Notes under the pieces: model-generated
Seen by the model: only the letters and a program-made list of their open reading frames with translations
The model's database searches: none
Told to the model about the DNA's origin: nothing
Assembly: GCF_001654965.1 (NCBI RefSeq)
Contig: NZ_LXEV01000033.1
Location: 1 to 60,242, forward strand
Length of the DNA stretch: 60,242 nt
Reading direction: 5' to 3'
From: Proteus hauseri ATCC 700826
GTDB taxonomy: Bacteria > Pseudomonadota > Gammaproteobacteria > Enterobacterales > Enterobacteriaceae
In this document: positions 39,725 to 49,210 of the stretch, in pieces
How positions within the stretch are numbered: the first letter of the stretch is position 1
Layout: the number at the start of each line of letters is the position of its first letter
Program-made: the position numbers and the translations under genes

Positions 39725-40045
39725 TTATTTAAAAAAAGTATCAAGTTCACGTAAGTGAACTAATAAATCAGTGTAATCACGAGTGCTATCATCTTTAAAA
39801 GCTTCTTCATAATAAGGTGAAATTGAAAAGGCATTAGGCAATGGCATTTCATTTTCAATCATAGAGACTAAACGTGGTATCAATACCCATTGCAGCCACT
39901 CATGAGCAGCCATCGTATCAATATAGAAAGGCTCTTTACTTTCAAATGCGCCATCGCAAGGTGGCTCTGATTGCCACAATGCTATTTTTCTCATTTCTTC
40001 TTCGATAAGTAACAATTGGGCTAAAATGCGTTTTTCAGGTGTCAT
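39725..40045 (-). CDS. yqcC: Conserved DUF446 protein YqcC
   Basis: This is a small cytoplasmic protein of unknown function (106 aa) with the family pattern: an N-terminal helix, then PFYIDTMAAHEWLQWVLIPR and LPNAFSISPYYEEAF. It sits directly upstream of truC, as in E. coli, suggesting a link to tRNA modification that has not been shown. The CsrB sRNA gene lies immediately upstream on the same strand. Confidence 0.93.
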   Translation of the reverse strand: MTPEKRILAQLLLIEEEMRKIALWQSEPPCDGAFESKEPFYIDTMAAHEWLQWVLIPRLVSMIENEMPLPNAFSISPYYEEAFKDDSTRDYTDLLVHLRELDTFFK

Positions 40046-40106
40046 CGGTTATTCCTTATAAAAATACAGAGTAAGAATAACATTGGGGGTGATTCACAGA
40101 AAACAA

Positions 40107-40333
40107 ATAAAAAATAAAAGGAGCCGAAACTCCTTTTAGACAAAAATATGACTGTCTGTACAACACATGCATCCTAGCAAGACCGTTTTATTCTATCCTT
40201 AATACTTCGTCCTTATCTCGCATTAATAGAAATATCCTTATTTCCTGCATCCTTGATTACTTTACGTTATATCGGCCACCAAACAATTCCTATGTTGGTA
40301 GGCGTAGAATGCCAATAATTAGTTAGTCAAACA
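40107..40333 (-). ncRNA. csrB: CsrB/RsmB family regulatory RNA that sequesters CsrA
   Basis: The gene lies between syd and yqcC, exactly where csrB lies in E. coli. The predicted RNA of about 227 nt has eight AGGA motifs, several in the form AAGGA(T/C) (for example CAAGGATGCAGGAAATAAGG), the recognition element of CsrA/RsmA. It ends in a terminator hairpin, AAAAGGAG / CTCCTTTT (40117-40137), followed by ATTTTTTATTT. A -10 TATACT is at 40340-40345, with no good -35, consistent with dependence on UvrY. The start is estimated. It is shorter and has fewer GGA sites than E. coli CsrB (about 369 nt). Confidence 0.85.
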
Positions 40334-40467
40334 ACCCACAGTATAAAAGCAATATAATTTTAAAATTCATAAATAAAAACAATAAATTATTAACTTATTG
40401 CTCTTACTGAAAAAATAAGATGTTAACTTTAAATAGTGACACTTAGATCAAAAAATAATATTCATTT

Positions 40468-40485
40468 TGTAAGAGATATCTCACA
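40468..40485. promoter_or_regulatory. UvrY/GacA box upstream of csrB
   Basis: TGTAAG-AGATAT-CTCACA matches the UvrY/GacA consensus TGTAAG-N6-CTTACA at 11 of 12 positions and is a near-perfect 18-bp dyad. It lies about 125 bp upstream of the csrB -10, a typical distance for these upstream activating sequences. The BarA-UvrY pair is the known activator of csrB. The site also lies close to the syd stop codon. Confidence 0.8.
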
Positions 40486-40508
40486 TGTAAAACAGGTTAA
40501 AGATTACA

Positions 40509-41060
40509 TTATTCATCAAAAATAGGCGTTAATTCTGATAGAAAAATAGAGAGACTTTCTGCTAGTACTTCTTTTTTCTTTTGACCAAAGGTTTCAAGAA
40601 TAACTTCACCAGAAACATTACATACAGAAATAATATCTTTTTCTGAATCTGTTGTGCCAATAAAAAGAGTTGGTGTTAGTTTAAGTCGTTTTTGCGTAAC
40701 AAGGTGGCCAATTATGTTTTCTTGTAAGCGAATAAAATCTTCTTCGCTCCAAATTTGAATCAAACTGAAATTAATATTTCTAAAGCGAACCTGCATGTCA
40801 CCTGCAAATTGAGTACTAAAATAATCATGTAACTCAGGGCGAATAGTTATCCCCATCGCTTTTTCAACTTTTTCTAATTTATGAATCCCTATAAAAGGCT
40901 GAGGTAACCAATAAACGATTTCATCACCAGTTCTTGTAATACAAGTAGATGGAACACCATACAAATCCTGACTTGCTGGTGGTAACCCAGATTTCTCTTG
41001 CCATAAACTGACATATTCCTGAGTCAGTTTTTTTAATTTAGAAGCAATATTCTCTGTCAT
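40509..41060 (-). CDS. syd: SecY-interacting protein Syd
   Basis: Syd is a soluble protein that binds SecY at the inner membrane and can dissociate or quality-check SecYEG complexes. The sequence has the family features GVPSTCI, YWLPQPF, STQFAGDM and a C-terminal half with IGHLVTQKRLKL and ISVCNVSGEV. Length is 183 aa (E. coli 181). It is divergent from queF and upstream of csrB, the E. coli order. Confidence 0.95.
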   Translation of the reverse strand: MTENIASKLKKLTQEYVSLWQEKSGLPPASQDLYGVPSTCITRTGDEIVYWLPQPFIGIHKLEKVEKAMGITIRPELHDYFSTQFAGDMQVRFRNINFSLIQIWSEEDFIRLQENIIGHLVTQKRLKLTPTLFIGTTDSEKDIISVCNVSGEVILETFGQKKKEVLAESLSIFLSELTPIFDE

Positions 41061-41149
41061 TGTTATCTGCTTTATATTGATAAAATAGAATTAATTACCT
41101 TATGTTACCTGATAATAACGATAATTCAGAGCAGCAAAAAAAGCATTCA

Positions 41150-41177
41150 TATACTATTGATGTTTCAATAGTATAAT
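41150..41177 (+). promoter_or_regulatory. queF promoter with overlapping inverted repeat
   Basis: A perfect 11-bp inverted repeat, TATACTATTGA (41150-41160) and TCAATAGTATA (41165-41175), is separated by TGTT. Its right arm overlaps a perfect -10, TATAAT (41172-41177). The -35 region is poor. The arrangement looks like a repressor operator over the core promoter, or an mRNA-independent dyad shared with the divergent syd gene. I know of no established regulator of queF that would bind here. Confidence 0.55.
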
Positions 41178-41214
41178 TAGCACTCTTTTATTTTTGACCG
41201 TTAGGAAGCCAATT

Positions 41215-42060
41215 ATGCCTTTATATCAGGGAGATAAAACCCTTGCATCATTATCATTAGGCAAAGAAACACAATATCACGAACAATATAATGCAGAATT
41301 ATTACAAGGTGTACCTCGCAGCCTTAACCGTGATGCTTTATCTCTAAATGCAGAAAATTTGCCTTTTCATGGTGGCGATATTTGGACGCTTTACGAATTA
41401 TCTTGGCTAAATAACAAAGGATTACCCCAAGTTGCCATTGGGCACGTTGAATTAGATGCAACCAGCGAAAATCTGATTGAATCAAAAAGTTTTAAACTTT
41501 ATCTCAACAGTTTTAACCAAACTCGATTTGATAATTGGGAAGCCGTTGAAAAAATATTACGTCAAGATTTAACATCCTGTGCCAAAGGCCCCGTTAACCT
41601 ATCTCTTCACCCTCTTTCGCATTTTACATCACAACCTATTATTGATTTTGCGGGAGAGTGTATTGATAACCAAGATATCGAAATTAATAATTATCAATTC
41701 GATACTCAATGGTTAAACCAATCAACAACAGATATATTTGTTGAAGAAACGTTAGTTAGCCATCTGTTAAAATCAAATTGCTTGATTACTAATCAGCCAG
41801 ATTGGGGATCAGTCATGATCCAATATAAAGGCAAAAAAATTGACCGTGAAAAGTTACTTCGTTATTTAGTTTCTTTTAGGCAACATAACGAATTTCATGA
41901 GCAGTGCGTTGAGCGAATTTTTAATGATATTATGCAGTTATGTTCACCAGAAACATTAACTGTATATGCAAGATATACACGCCGTGGCGGATTAGATATC
42001 AATCCTTGGCGGAGTAATTGTGAGTTTGTTCCAGAAAATGGTCGATTAGCCAGACAATAA
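41215..42060 (+). CDS. queF: NADPH-dependent 7-cyano-7-deazaguanine reductase
   Basis: QueF reduces preQ0 to preQ1 in queuosine biosynthesis. It is the long, two-domain (YqcD-type) form. The catalytic Cys is in [15 protein letters not shown] and the QueF NADPH motif [16 protein letters not shown] is present. The C-terminal part shows [13 protein letters not shown] and [18 protein letters not shown] chose the ATG at 41215, 5 bases after AGGAAGC, giving 281 aa (E. coli 282). A TTG at 41194 extends the frame but contains that ribosome site. Confidence 0.97.
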   Translation: MPLYQGDKTLASLSLGKETQYHEQYNAELLQGVPRSLNRDALSLNAENLPFHGGDIWTLYELSWLNNKGLPQVAIGHVELDATSENLIESKSFKLYLNSFNQTRFDNWEAVEKILRQDLTSCAKGPVNLSLHPLSHFTSQPIIDFAGECIDNQDIEINNYQFDTQWLNQSTTDIFVEETLVSHLLKSNCLITNQPDWGSVMIQYKGKKIDREKLLRYLVSFRQHNEFHEQCVERIFNDIMQLCSPETLTVYARYTRRGGLDINPWRSNCEFVPENGRLARQ

Positions 42061-42152
42061 CAGGAATAATGCCTGTATGTTAATATGATCTGTGTTATAC
42101 AAAGATCAGTTTGCACATCAGTTTGTTATTTCGGGAGAAAAAGGAGTCCTAC

Positions 42153-43520
42153 GTGATAACTCATGTCAGCCCATTAGGTTCCATGGATCTGCTTTCACAG
42201 CTAGAAGTTGATATGCTAAAAAGAACAGCAAGTAGCGATCTTTACCAGCTATTTCGCAACTGTTCTCTTGCGGTACTCAACTCTGGTAGCCTTACTGATA
42301 GTAGTAAAGAACTGTTATCTAAATACCAAGATTTTGATATTAACGTATTGCGCCGCGAACGAGGCGTCAAACTAGAGTTAGTCAATCCTCCTGAAGACGC
42401 CTTTGTTGACGGAAAAATTATTCGATCACTGCAAGCAAACTTATTTGCAGTGCTACGTGATATTTTATTTGTTCATGGTCAGATAACCACAGCAAAACGC
42501 GATCTTCACTTAAACTTAGAAAATAGCACTCATATCACAAATACCATTTTCTCTATTTTGCGTAATGCCAGAGCACTGCATATTGATGAAGATCCCAATA
42601 TGATTGTTTGCTGGGGGGGTCACTCTATCAATGAAACTGAATACCTCTATGGTAGAAAAGTAGGTAATGAATTAGGTTTACGTGAGTTAAATATCTGTAC
42701 AGGTTGTGGACCAGGTGCGATGGAAGCACCGATGAAAGGTGCCGCTGTGGGTCATGCTCAGCAACGTTACAGAAATAGCCGCTTTATTGGTATGACCGAG
42801 CCTTCAATCATAGCCGCTGAGCCACCAAATCCATTAGTTAATGAATTAATTATCATGCCTGATATTGAAAAACGTCTGGAATCATTCGTTCGTATTGGAC
42901 ATGGTATTATTATTTTTCCAGGTGGTGTTGGTACTGCAGAAGAGTTGTTATATCTGCTCGGTATTTTAATGTCGCCAGAAAATCAGGATCAAGTATTACC
43001 TCTTATTTTGACAGGTCCTAAAGAAAGTGCGGATTACTTCCACGTACTTGATGATTTTATCGCCAATACATTAGGTGATGAAGCAAGACGTCATTACCAA
43101 ATTATTATTGATGATGCCCCTGAAGTGGCTCGTATCATGAAAAAATACATGCCATTGGTTAAAGATAATCGCCGCAGTACTGGTGATGCTTATAGTTTTA
43201 ACTGGTCAATGAAGATTAATGCTGATTTACAGCACCCTTTTGAACCAACTCATGAAAATATGGCATCACTAAACTTAAGTACTGATCAATCACCTGAAAA
43301 ATTAGCAGCTGACTTACGTCGTGCTTTCTCTGGAATTGTGGCAGGTAATGTCAAAGAAGTGGGTATGAAAGCGATAGAAGCTTATGGCCCTTATAAAATC
43401 CACGGTGATAGCGATATTATGCGTCGTATGGATATTTTATTAGCAGGTTTTGTTGAGCAACACCGTATGAAATTACCAGGTGGCACAGCTTACCAACCTT
43501 GTTATGAGATTATCAGCTAA
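42153..43520 (+). CDS. ppnN: Nucleotide 5'-monophosphate nucleosidase PpnN
   Basis: PpnN (YgdH) splits purine and pyrimidine nucleoside monophosphates to base and ribose 5-phosphate and is stimulated by (p)ppGpp. The central LOG-type domain has [16 protein letters not shown] and [18 protein letters not shown], the nucleotide-site motifs. I chose the GTG at 42153, 4-11 bases after AAGGAGTCC, giving 455 aa (E. coli 454) and the matching N-terminus [11 protein letters not shown]. The longer frame from 42111 lacks support. xni follows 6 bp later. Confidence 0.96.
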   Translation: MITHVSPLGSMDLLSQLEVDMLKRTASSDLYQLFRNCSLAVLNSGSLTDSSKELLSKYQDFDINVLRRERGVKLELVNPPEDAFVDGKIIRSLQANLFAVLRDILFVHGQITTAKRDLHLNLENSTHITNTIFSILRNARALHIDEDPNMIVCWGGHSINETEYLYGRKVGNELGLRELNICTGCGPGAMEAPMKGAAVGHAQQRYRNSRFIGMTEPSIIAAEPPNPLVNELIIMPDIEKRLESFVRIGHGIIIFPGGVGTAEELLYLLGILMSPENQDQVLPLILTGPKESADYFHVLDDFIANTLGDEARRHYQIIIDDAPEVARIMKKYMPLVKDNRRSTGDAYSFNWSMKINADLQHPFEPTHENMASLNLSTDQSPEKLAADLRRAFSGIVAGNVKEVGMKAIEAYGPYKIHGDSDIMRRMDILLAGFVEQHRMKLPGGTAYQPCYEIIS

Positions 43521-43526
43521 TTTATT

Positions 43527-44276
43527 ATGATACATTTGCTGATTATTGATGCTTTAAACCTGATCCGCCGTATCCATGCGGCATCAGGTTCTTCTTGCCT
43601 TACTGTGTGTGAGCAAAGCGTTAATCAACTCCTTGGTCACACACAACCAACCCATGCTGTTGCTGTATTTGATGAAGATGACAGAAATGGCAGTTGGCGA
43701 CATCAGCTACTCCCTGAATATAAAGCAGGACGTACACCAATGCCTGATGATTTACATCAACAGTTACCTGAAATCAAAGCGATGTTATTTAATCTTGGTA
43801 TACAAAGTTGGCATTCTGGTGGGGATGAAGCTGATGATGTTGCTGCGACCCTTGCGAGTAAAGTCGCTAAAGCAGGTTATCGCGTTACCATTATTTCTAC
43901 TGATAAAGGCTATTGCCAATTGCTTTCCCCTTCTATACGTATTCGTGATTATTTTCAACGTCGCTGGCTAGATCTTGATTTTATTCGCACCGAGTTTGGT
44001 GTTGAACCATCTCAATTAACAAACTATTGGGGCCTAACTGGAGTTAGCAGCAGTAAAGTTTCTGGTGTTGCTGGTATTGGACCTAAAAGTGCGACAGAAC
44101 TGATCCAAGCTTATCCGGATCTAGAGTCGCTTTATCAGAATATTGAAAATGTGCCTAAAAAATGGCAAAACAAACTGATTGCGCATAAAGAAGCTGCTTT
44201 TATCAGTCGAGAAATAACTACATTACGCACAGATATTCACTTAAACGGCAATCTTCAACAACTGCGTTTAAAATAG
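43527..44276 (+). CDS. xni: Flap endonuclease Xni (exonuclease IX)
   Basis: Xni (YgdG) is a small 5'-nuclease-family protein related to the N-terminal domain of DNA polymerase I, with flap endonuclease activity in E. coli. Visible acidic and helix-hairpin-helix motifs are [39 protein letters not shown] and [13 protein letters not shown]. Length is 249 aa (E. coli 251). It is 6 bp downstream of ppnN and ends at a bidirectional terminator. Confidence 0.95.
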   Translation: MIHLLIIDALNLIRRIHAASGSSCLTVCEQSVNQLLGHTQPTHAVAVFDEDDRNGSWRHQLLPEYKAGRTPMPDDLHQQLPEIKAMLFNLGIQSWHSGGDEADDVAATLASKVAKAGYRVTIISTDKGYCQLLSPSIRIRDYFQRRWLDLDFIRTEFGVEPSQLTNYWGLTGVSSSKVSGVAGIGPKSATELIQAYPDLESLYQNIENVPKKWQNKLIAHKEAAFISREITTLRTDIHLNGNLQQLRLK

Positions 44277-44340
44277 TAAAAATCTGAATAGAATCTGAAA
44301 TAGAAGTAGTAAAAAAATTAAACCAATATAAATCAAAACA

Positions 44341-44374
44341 AAAAAGCTGAGTGTTTATAAACTCAGCTTTTTTT
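44341..44374. terminator. Terminator between convergent xni and rlmM
   Basis: AAAGCTGAGT / ACTCAGCTTT form a 10-bp stem (44343-44352 with 44361-44370), with A residues before and TTTTTTT after, so it can serve both strands. Confidence 0.92.
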
Positions 44375-44422
44375 GCAAAGATTCATCAGTAAGCCATTGA
44401 AATAGCAGCACTCTTTTTCTAA

Positions 44423-45520
44423 CTAAAATTCACGTTCAGGACGATAAGCGGCCCAAATATTTTGAATGTGAACAGTAATTTCTTCACGATCATGATAAAG
44501 ATGTTTAGCTTGAACTTTAGCATTAATGCCTTTCTCGGCCAGCTCTGTTCTGATTTTCTCAAGAATATGAGAAACCTCTTCATAACGTTTTTTCATTGGC
44601 AGCTTTAAATTAAAAATAGCCTCTCGGCACCATTCATTTACAACCCATGTTGTCATCAATGCCGCTACTTTAGCTGGCTTTTCAACCATATCACAAACAA
44701 GCCACGTGTTATTTTTTGAGGTAGGTTCAAATTTAAAGCCATCTACTTGATGATGACGAACTTGCCCTGTATCCATCAAAGATTGTGCCATAGGGCCGTT
44801 ATCAACAGCATGAACCATCATACTGCGTTTTACTAACTGATAAGTCCAACCACCGGGGCAAGCACCTAGATCAACCGCTCTCATTCCACTCGCTAAACGT
44901 TCTTCCCACTCTTCATAAGGAATAAAAATATGAAAAGCTTCTTCAAGTTTTAGCGTAGAGCGGCTTGGCGCATCTGATGGAAATTTTAATCGAGGGATCC
45001 CCATATAAAATGGAGAATTATTAAAACTATACGAATAACCGACATAACAGCAACCCGGTGCAATAAAAAACACATGGATAACAGGTCTGCTAAAATTCTC
45101 TACTTTTAATAAAATTTTCTCATTACGTAACTGACTACGCAGCGGAACCGTAAATTTACGACAGAATTTTAATAATTCTTTGCTTTCATTAGTGTCAGCA
45201 ACTTCAACGCGCAATTCACCCGCTTTTTCAGCACCACTATGTAACATGCCAACAATAGGCGTGATTCTATCTTCAGGTGGTAAATTTTTTAATAATTCGC
45301 CCGTTACAAACATTTGACGAGCAAAAATTAATTCACGGAAATTTACTTGGCGTGCGATCTTATCTGCATCACCTTCTTGATAACATTCAAAAATAACATA
45401 ACCACTTTCTTCTTTAACACGAGGAAAGCCATACACGCCAATTTGACCTGCTTTGTCGGTTATCTCAGCCGCGCACTCTTTTTCAAAACCTTGGCGACAA
45501 TATAATGCAACTTTATTCAT
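44423..45520 (-). CDS. rlmM: 23S rRNA 2'-O-ribose C2498 methyltransferase
   Basis: RlmM methylates the 2'-OH of C2498 in the 23S rRNA peptidyl transferase centre. An N-terminal THUMP-containing region ([15 protein letters not shown]) precedes the RrmJ-type methyltransferase domain with the SAM motif [15 protein letters not shown] near residue 220 and VCDMVEKP. Length is 365 aa (E. coli 366). It overlaps ygdD by 8 bp, so the two are coupled. Confidence 0.97.
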   Translation of the reverse strand: MNKVALYCRQGFEKECAAEITDKAGQIGVYGFPRVKEESGYVIFECYQEGDADKIARQVNFRELIFARQMFVTGELLKNLPPEDRITPIVGMLHSGAEKAGELRVEVADTNESKELLKFCRKFTVPLRSQLRNEKILLKVENFSRPVIHVFFIAPGCCYVGYSYSFNNSPFYMGIPRLKFPSDAPSRSTLKLEEAFHIFIPYEEWEERLASGMRAVDLGACPGGWTYQLVKRSMMVHAVDNGPMAQSLMDTGQVRHHQVDGFKFEPTSKNNTWLVCDMVEKPAKVAALMTTWVVNEWCREAIFNLKLPMKKRYEEVSHILEKIRTELAEKGINAKVQAKHLYHDREEITVHIQNIWAAYRPEREF

Positions 45521-45908
45521 GGCGAGACGCCGGTGCCCTTAGACGCAAAGCGCCAATAAAAATTAATGTCCAACCGATAAGAAAACTAAATCCACCAATT
45601 GGTGTAAAATAAGATAATAATCTAACTTGTGTCAGCGCCATACAATAAAGACTACCGCTGAAAAGTAAAATACCCACACTAAAGAAAATGCCCGCCCAGT
45701 AAAACCATAAAACTGTTTTACGCATCAACATGGCGGCGATACCGACTAATAACAGCGTATGGACAATTTGGTAACGCATTGCGAGTTGAATATAGTCCCA
45801 GTGCTGGGGTGATAAATGAGGTGCTAATTTATGCGTCGCAAAAGCACCAAAAGCGACATAAAAGAAACCACTAATAGCAGAGAACATAAGCAATGTACGA
45901 CTATTCAC
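45513..45908 (-). CDS. ygdD: Inner membrane protein YgdD (DUF423)
   Basis: This 131-aa polytopic protein of the UPF0382/DUF423 family has four hydrophobic segments and the family motif GAFATHKL near residues 22-29, followed by [10 protein letters not shown]. Function is unknown. It lies between gcvA and rlmM, as in E. coli, and overlaps rlmM by 8 bp. Confidence 0.94.
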   Translation of the reverse strand: MNSRTLLMFSAISGFFYVAFGAFATHKLAPHLSPQHWDYIQLAMRYQIVHTLLLVGIAAMLMRKTVLWFYWAGIFFSVGILLFSGSLYCMALTQVRLLSYFTPIGGFSFLIGWTLIFIGALRLRAPASRHE

Positions 45909-45952
45909 AGTTCATTCCTTTCTGTATAGAAGTGTGCTTGCCAAAGCAAATA

Positions 45953-46873
45953 TTAAGATGTTGTCAATAAGCCTAGTTTTTCTTGTTCAGTAGCAGCTTG
46001 CGATAAAATCCATTGGCGAAAAGCAGCAATTTTACCTAGTTCAGCTTGGCTATCTTGGCAAACTAAATAAAATGCATTTTTACTGACTAACACATCCTGA
46101 AAAGGTCTTACTAAACGACCTGATTCAATTTCACTACGAGCCATTACATTATTAACTAATGCAACGCCTTGTCCATGTACAGCGGCCTGAATTACCATTG
46201 AGCTATGACTAAAAATAGGCCCTTGCTGAACGTTTATCTGATTTTGTATCTCTAATTGGCGAACATATGCTTGCCAGTCTCGGCGAGAAGTATCATGCAG
46301 GAGTGTATGATAAATCAGATCTGATGGTGTTTTTAGTGGTTTTTCACCTGTTAGCAAAGAAGGTGCACAAACCGGAATTAAATATTCTGCATAAAGTCGG
46401 TCTGTACGCAAGCCTGTCCAATTACCTCGACCATAAAAAATAGCCACATCAACATCATCAGCAAGTTTATCTTCTTCTCTATCGACTGCTTGTATACGCA
46501 CATCAATACCGGGATAAGCCTGATTAAATCCAGATAATCTAGGCACTAACCATTGAATCGCAAAACTTGGTGAAAGGCTAACCGTTAATGCGCCTTTTGC
46601 ACTTCGAGCAAGCAATTTGCGAGTTGCCTCGTTAATCGATGAAAAAATCTCTTTTATATCGAGGTAATAACTCTGTCCTTCTTCTGTTAATAAAAGAGAA
46701 CGATTGCGCCTTCTAAATAATTTTAGCCCAAGAAATTCTTCTAGCGTTTTAATTTGGTGACTGACTGCCGCTTGAGTAACAAATAATTCTTCTGCAGCTT
46801 TAGTAAAACTTAAATGACGCGCCGCTGAATCAAAAACCCTAAGCGCATTTAGCGGAGGTAAACGTTTAGACAT
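45953..46873 (-). CDS. gcvA: LysR-family regulator of the glycine cleavage system, GcvA
   Basis: GcvA activates gcvTHP when glycine is plentiful, represses it with GcvR otherwise, and activates the sRNA gene gcvB. The helix-turn-helix is in LSFTKAAEELFVTQAAVSHQ and KTLEEFLGLKLFRR (residues about 21-55). A LysR effector domain follows. The start MSKRLPPLNALRVFDSAARH is typical. Length is 306 aa (E. coli 305). It is divergent from gcvB, with CTAAT-type sites in the shared gap. Confidence 0.96.
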   Translation of the reverse strand: MSKRLPPLNALRVFDSAARHLSFTKAAEELFVTQAAVSHQIKTLEEFLGLKLFRRRNRSLLLTEEGQSYYLDIKEIFSSINEATRKLLARSAKGALTVSLSPSFAIQWLVPRLSGFNQAYPGIDVRIQAVDREEDKLADDVDVAIFYGRGNWTGLRTDRLYAEYLIPVCAPSLLTGEKPLKTPSDLIYHTLLHDTSRRDWQAYVRQLEIQNQINVQQGPIFSHSSMVIQAAVHGQGVALVNNVMARSEIESGRLVRPFQDVLVSKNAFYLVCQDSQAELGKIAAFRQWILSQAATEQEKLGLLTTS

Positions 46874-46924
46874 ATTCGGCTCTTAAACCCTTATTTTGGC
46901 TGTTGGTAGATCCTAACATTCATC

Positions 46925-46990
46925 ATTAGTTTTTTTTATGCGAAGCATTATAAATTGTCCCTTGATGATTAGCCAGTAAATACCTATAGT
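46925..46990 (+). promoter_or_regulatory. gcvB promoter with GcvA-type CTAAT motifs
   Basis: The -35 TTGATG (46962-46967) and -10 TATAGT (46985-46990) are spaced by 17 bp, and the RNA begins 7 bases further on. ATTAG (the complement of CTAAT, the GcvA core site) occurs at 46925-46929 and 46968-46972. Control of gcvB by GcvA is established in E. coli; here it is inferred from the motifs and the divergent arrangement. Confidence 0.72.
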
Positions 46991-46996
46991 AAGCGC

Positions 46997-47194
46997 ACTT
47001 CCTAAGCCGGAACGAAAAGTTGTGTAGTAGCGATACTTCAAACTTTTGGCTTTGTGGTTGTGATGTTGTGTTTGCAAGTTGTCTGGAAATTCCAGACTTG
47101 GTAGCTGATGCTACTGTTTTTTTTCACTTCCTGTACATTTACCCTGTCTGTCCATAGTGATTTTATAGTGCACCGCCAAGGCGGTGCTTTTTTT
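46997..47194 (+). ncRNA. gcvB: GcvB small regulatory RNA
   Basis: GcvB is an Hfq-dependent sRNA that represses many amino acid and peptide transporter mRNAs. The 198-nt sequence starts ACTTCCTAAGCCGGAACGAA and carries the GU-rich R1 seed TTGTGATGTTGTGTTTGC at about 47057-47075. It retains the block CACTTCCTGTACATTTACCC, then TGTCTGTCCATAGTGATTTT. The terminator is CACCGCC / GGCGGTG plus seven U. Both flanks and the middle agree with E. coli GcvB, but the R1 repeat is shorter. It is divergent from gcvA, as expected. Confidence 0.95.
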
Positions 47195-47530
47195 ATTCAC
47201 TATTTTCACTTATTTCTTTTCTTTATTCCTCTTCATTTCAACGTTTTCATCCAAAATCTAGCGAGATCCTCTTGTTATTGTGCTAAAAAAAACCTTAAAA
47301 CAATTTACGTAAAATAAAAAAACAAAAATATGTAATATAAAATTACTCTTGGTAAGATCCAATTGCGTGATCTTTCATCTTCTATATCGTGTTACCATTT
47401 GTTCAATCAGACACTACAAGCAATAAATGCGGCTTTTCCGTTATAAAAAAATATAATTAACCCAGAACTTTCACACTAGACTTTTACTACAGATCAATAA
47501 AAATTATCTGACGACTAACTCGACCTAATT
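47195..47530. other. Gap between gcvB and csdA, no gene seen
   Basis: This 336-bp AT-rich stretch has no supported coding frame. In E. coli the small lipoprotein gene ygdI lies here; I see no lipobox-bearing frame, so ygdI is absent or elsewhere. The csdA promoter presumably lies near the right end. Confidence 0.6.
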
Positions 47531-48739
47531 ATGAACACATTTTCTGCTGATTTATTTCGACAACAATTTCCAGCTATTAAAGAAAAGACTATCTATCTTG
47601 ATAGCGCAGCCACCGCTTTAAAACCTTTAGCAATGATAGAAGCTTCAGATATGTTTTATCGCCATAGCCCAGCGACTGTTCATCGCAGCCAATATCAACA
47701 AGCCAAAGAAACAACCCAACGGTTTGAATCTACACGCCAATTAGTCGCTGAATTAATCAATACACCTGATAGCGACACCATAATTTGGACAAAAGGAACA
47801 ACTGAATCTCTAAATTTGATTGCTCAAGGGTATTTTCGCCCTCGCTTACAACCTGGTGATGAAATTATTGTCAGCGAGCAAGAGCACCACGCAAATCTTA
47901 TTCCTTGGCTAATATTAGCTCAGCAGACCGGGGCTCATATTATTCGCTGGCAAATTGAAGATGATTTTTTGCCTTCAATTGAAACATTGTCAAACTTGCT
48001 TAATGCACGCACCCGTGTTGTTGCTATCAGCCAAATGTCGAACGTTACTGGCGCACAAATTGCATTAGATAAAGTTTCGCGTTGTGTACACCAATACAAC
48101 TGTTTATTAGTGGTTGATGGCGCGCAAGGTATTGCACACCATGCTACAGATGTTACTGCATTAGATATTGATTTTTATACTTTCTCAGCACATAAACTTT
48201 ATGGACCAAATGGTTTAGGTGTTTGCTATGGAAAACGCAAATACTTAGAAGCGATGTCACCTTGGCATGGTGGCGGTAAAATGCTGACTAACGCGACATT
48301 CGAGGGTTTTACACCTGCACCTATTCCGCATCGTTTTGAAGCAGGAACACCCAATGTTGCGGGTGTACTCGCCTTTTCAGCAACCTTAGCATGGCTAAAA
48401 ACGCAAAATATGCATCAAGCTAATCAATATGCTCTTGAGCTTGCCGTTAACGCTGAAAAACGTTTGAGTGAATTTAATGGATTCGTTAGCTATCGAGCAT
48501 CTCATTCACCAGTTATTTCTTTTAATTTTGCAGGTATTCACCATAGCGATTTAGCAACATTAATTGCTGAAAAAGGTATTGCGTTACGAACAGGCCAACA
48601 TTGTGCACAACCTCTTATAGATGCCTTAAATATAACGGGCTGTTTACGCATCTCTTTTATGCCCTATAATCAGCCAGCAGATATCGATGCATTTATTGAT
48701 GCTGTTGATTTCGCTCTAACACTATTAAAAGATGAATAA
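47531..48739 (+). CDS. csdA: Cysteine desulfurase CsdA
   Basis: CsdA is a PLP-dependent group II (SufS-type) desulfurase that takes sulfur from cysteine as a persulfide. The PLP lysine is in FSAHKLYGPNG near residue 223 and the active Cys in RTGQHCAQPL near 357. The start FRQQFPAIKEKTIYLDSAAT is characteristic. Length is 402 aa (E. coli 401). It overlaps csdE by 8 bp, and tcdA, a third partner of the CSD sulfur system, is the next gene but on the other strand. Confidence 0.97.
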   Translation: MNTFSADLFRQQFPAIKEKTIYLDSAATALKPLAMIEASDMFYRHSPATVHRSQYQQAKETTQRFESTRQLVAELINTPDSDTIIWTKGTTESLNLIAQGYFRPRLQPGDEIIVSEQEHHANLIPWLILAQQTGAHIIRWQIEDDFLPSIETLSNLLNARTRVVAISQMSNVTGAQIALDKVSRCVHQYNCLLVVDGAQGIAHHATDVTALDIDFYTFSAHKLYGPNGLGVCYGKRKYLEAMSPWHGGGKMLTNATFEGFTPAPIPHRFEAGTPNVAGVLAFSATLAWLKTQNMHQANQYALELAVNAEKRLSEFNGFVSYRASHSPVISFNFAGIHHSDLATLIAEKGIALRTGQHCAQPLIDALNITGCLRISFMPYNQPADIDAFIDAVDFALTLLKDE

Positions 48740-49199
48740 TAATAAAATGAGTGACAACACACAAAACCCAGCAACAATTCACCCTTTTGGTGATGAAATC
48801 ACCTTAGATTCATTATTAATTGATTTTCAAAAATCAAAAGCATGGGAAGATAAATATCGCCTACTAATTCAACTCTCACGCAAATTACCAGCGCTACCAG
48901 ATGAATTAAAAACAACAGAAAAAGAGATCAAAGGTTGTGAGAATCGTGTTTGGCTGGGTGTTGAATTAAAAGCAAATGATAAATATCACGTTTATGGCGA
49001 TAGTGATGGACGCATTGTAAAAGGCTTATTGACGATTATTTTAACCGCAGTTGAAAATAAAACGGCGCAAGAAATAGCTGATATCGATATGTTGGCGATT
49101 TTTGATCAATTAGGATTGGCTAATCAAATTAGCCAATCTCGCACTGACGGAGTGAATGCGATTATCGCACGATTGAAATCACTCACCTCTCAATCTTGA
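48732..49199 (+). CDS. csdE: CsdA sulfur acceptor protein CsdE
   Basis: CsdE, of the SufE family, accepts persulfide sulfur from CsdA. The acceptor cysteine is in EIKGCENRVWLG (Cys69 counting from the first ATG). The helical C-terminus with SRTDGVNAIIARL is typical. Two ATG codons are possible: 48732, which overlaps csdA, and 48747. The family N-terminus does not decide between them. Length is 155 or 150 aa (E. coli 147). Confidence 0.95.
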   Translation: MNNNKMSDNTQNPATIHPFGDEITLDSLLIDFQKSKAWEDKYRLLIQLSRKLPALPDELKTTEKEIKGCENRVWLGVELKANDKYHVYGDSDGRIVKGLLTIILTAVENKTAQEIADIDMLAIFDQLGLANQISQSRTDGVNAIIARLKSLTSQS

Positions 49200-49210
49200 C
49201 CTTAATTTTA

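Noticed and set aside
47108-47317. 69-codon frame with a hydrophobic N-terminus and a Cys, superficially like a small lipoprotein (possible ygdI).
   Set aside because: It begins inside the GcvB RNA and runs through its terminator, and the Cys lacks a proper lipobox. It is a by-product of the sRNA sequence.
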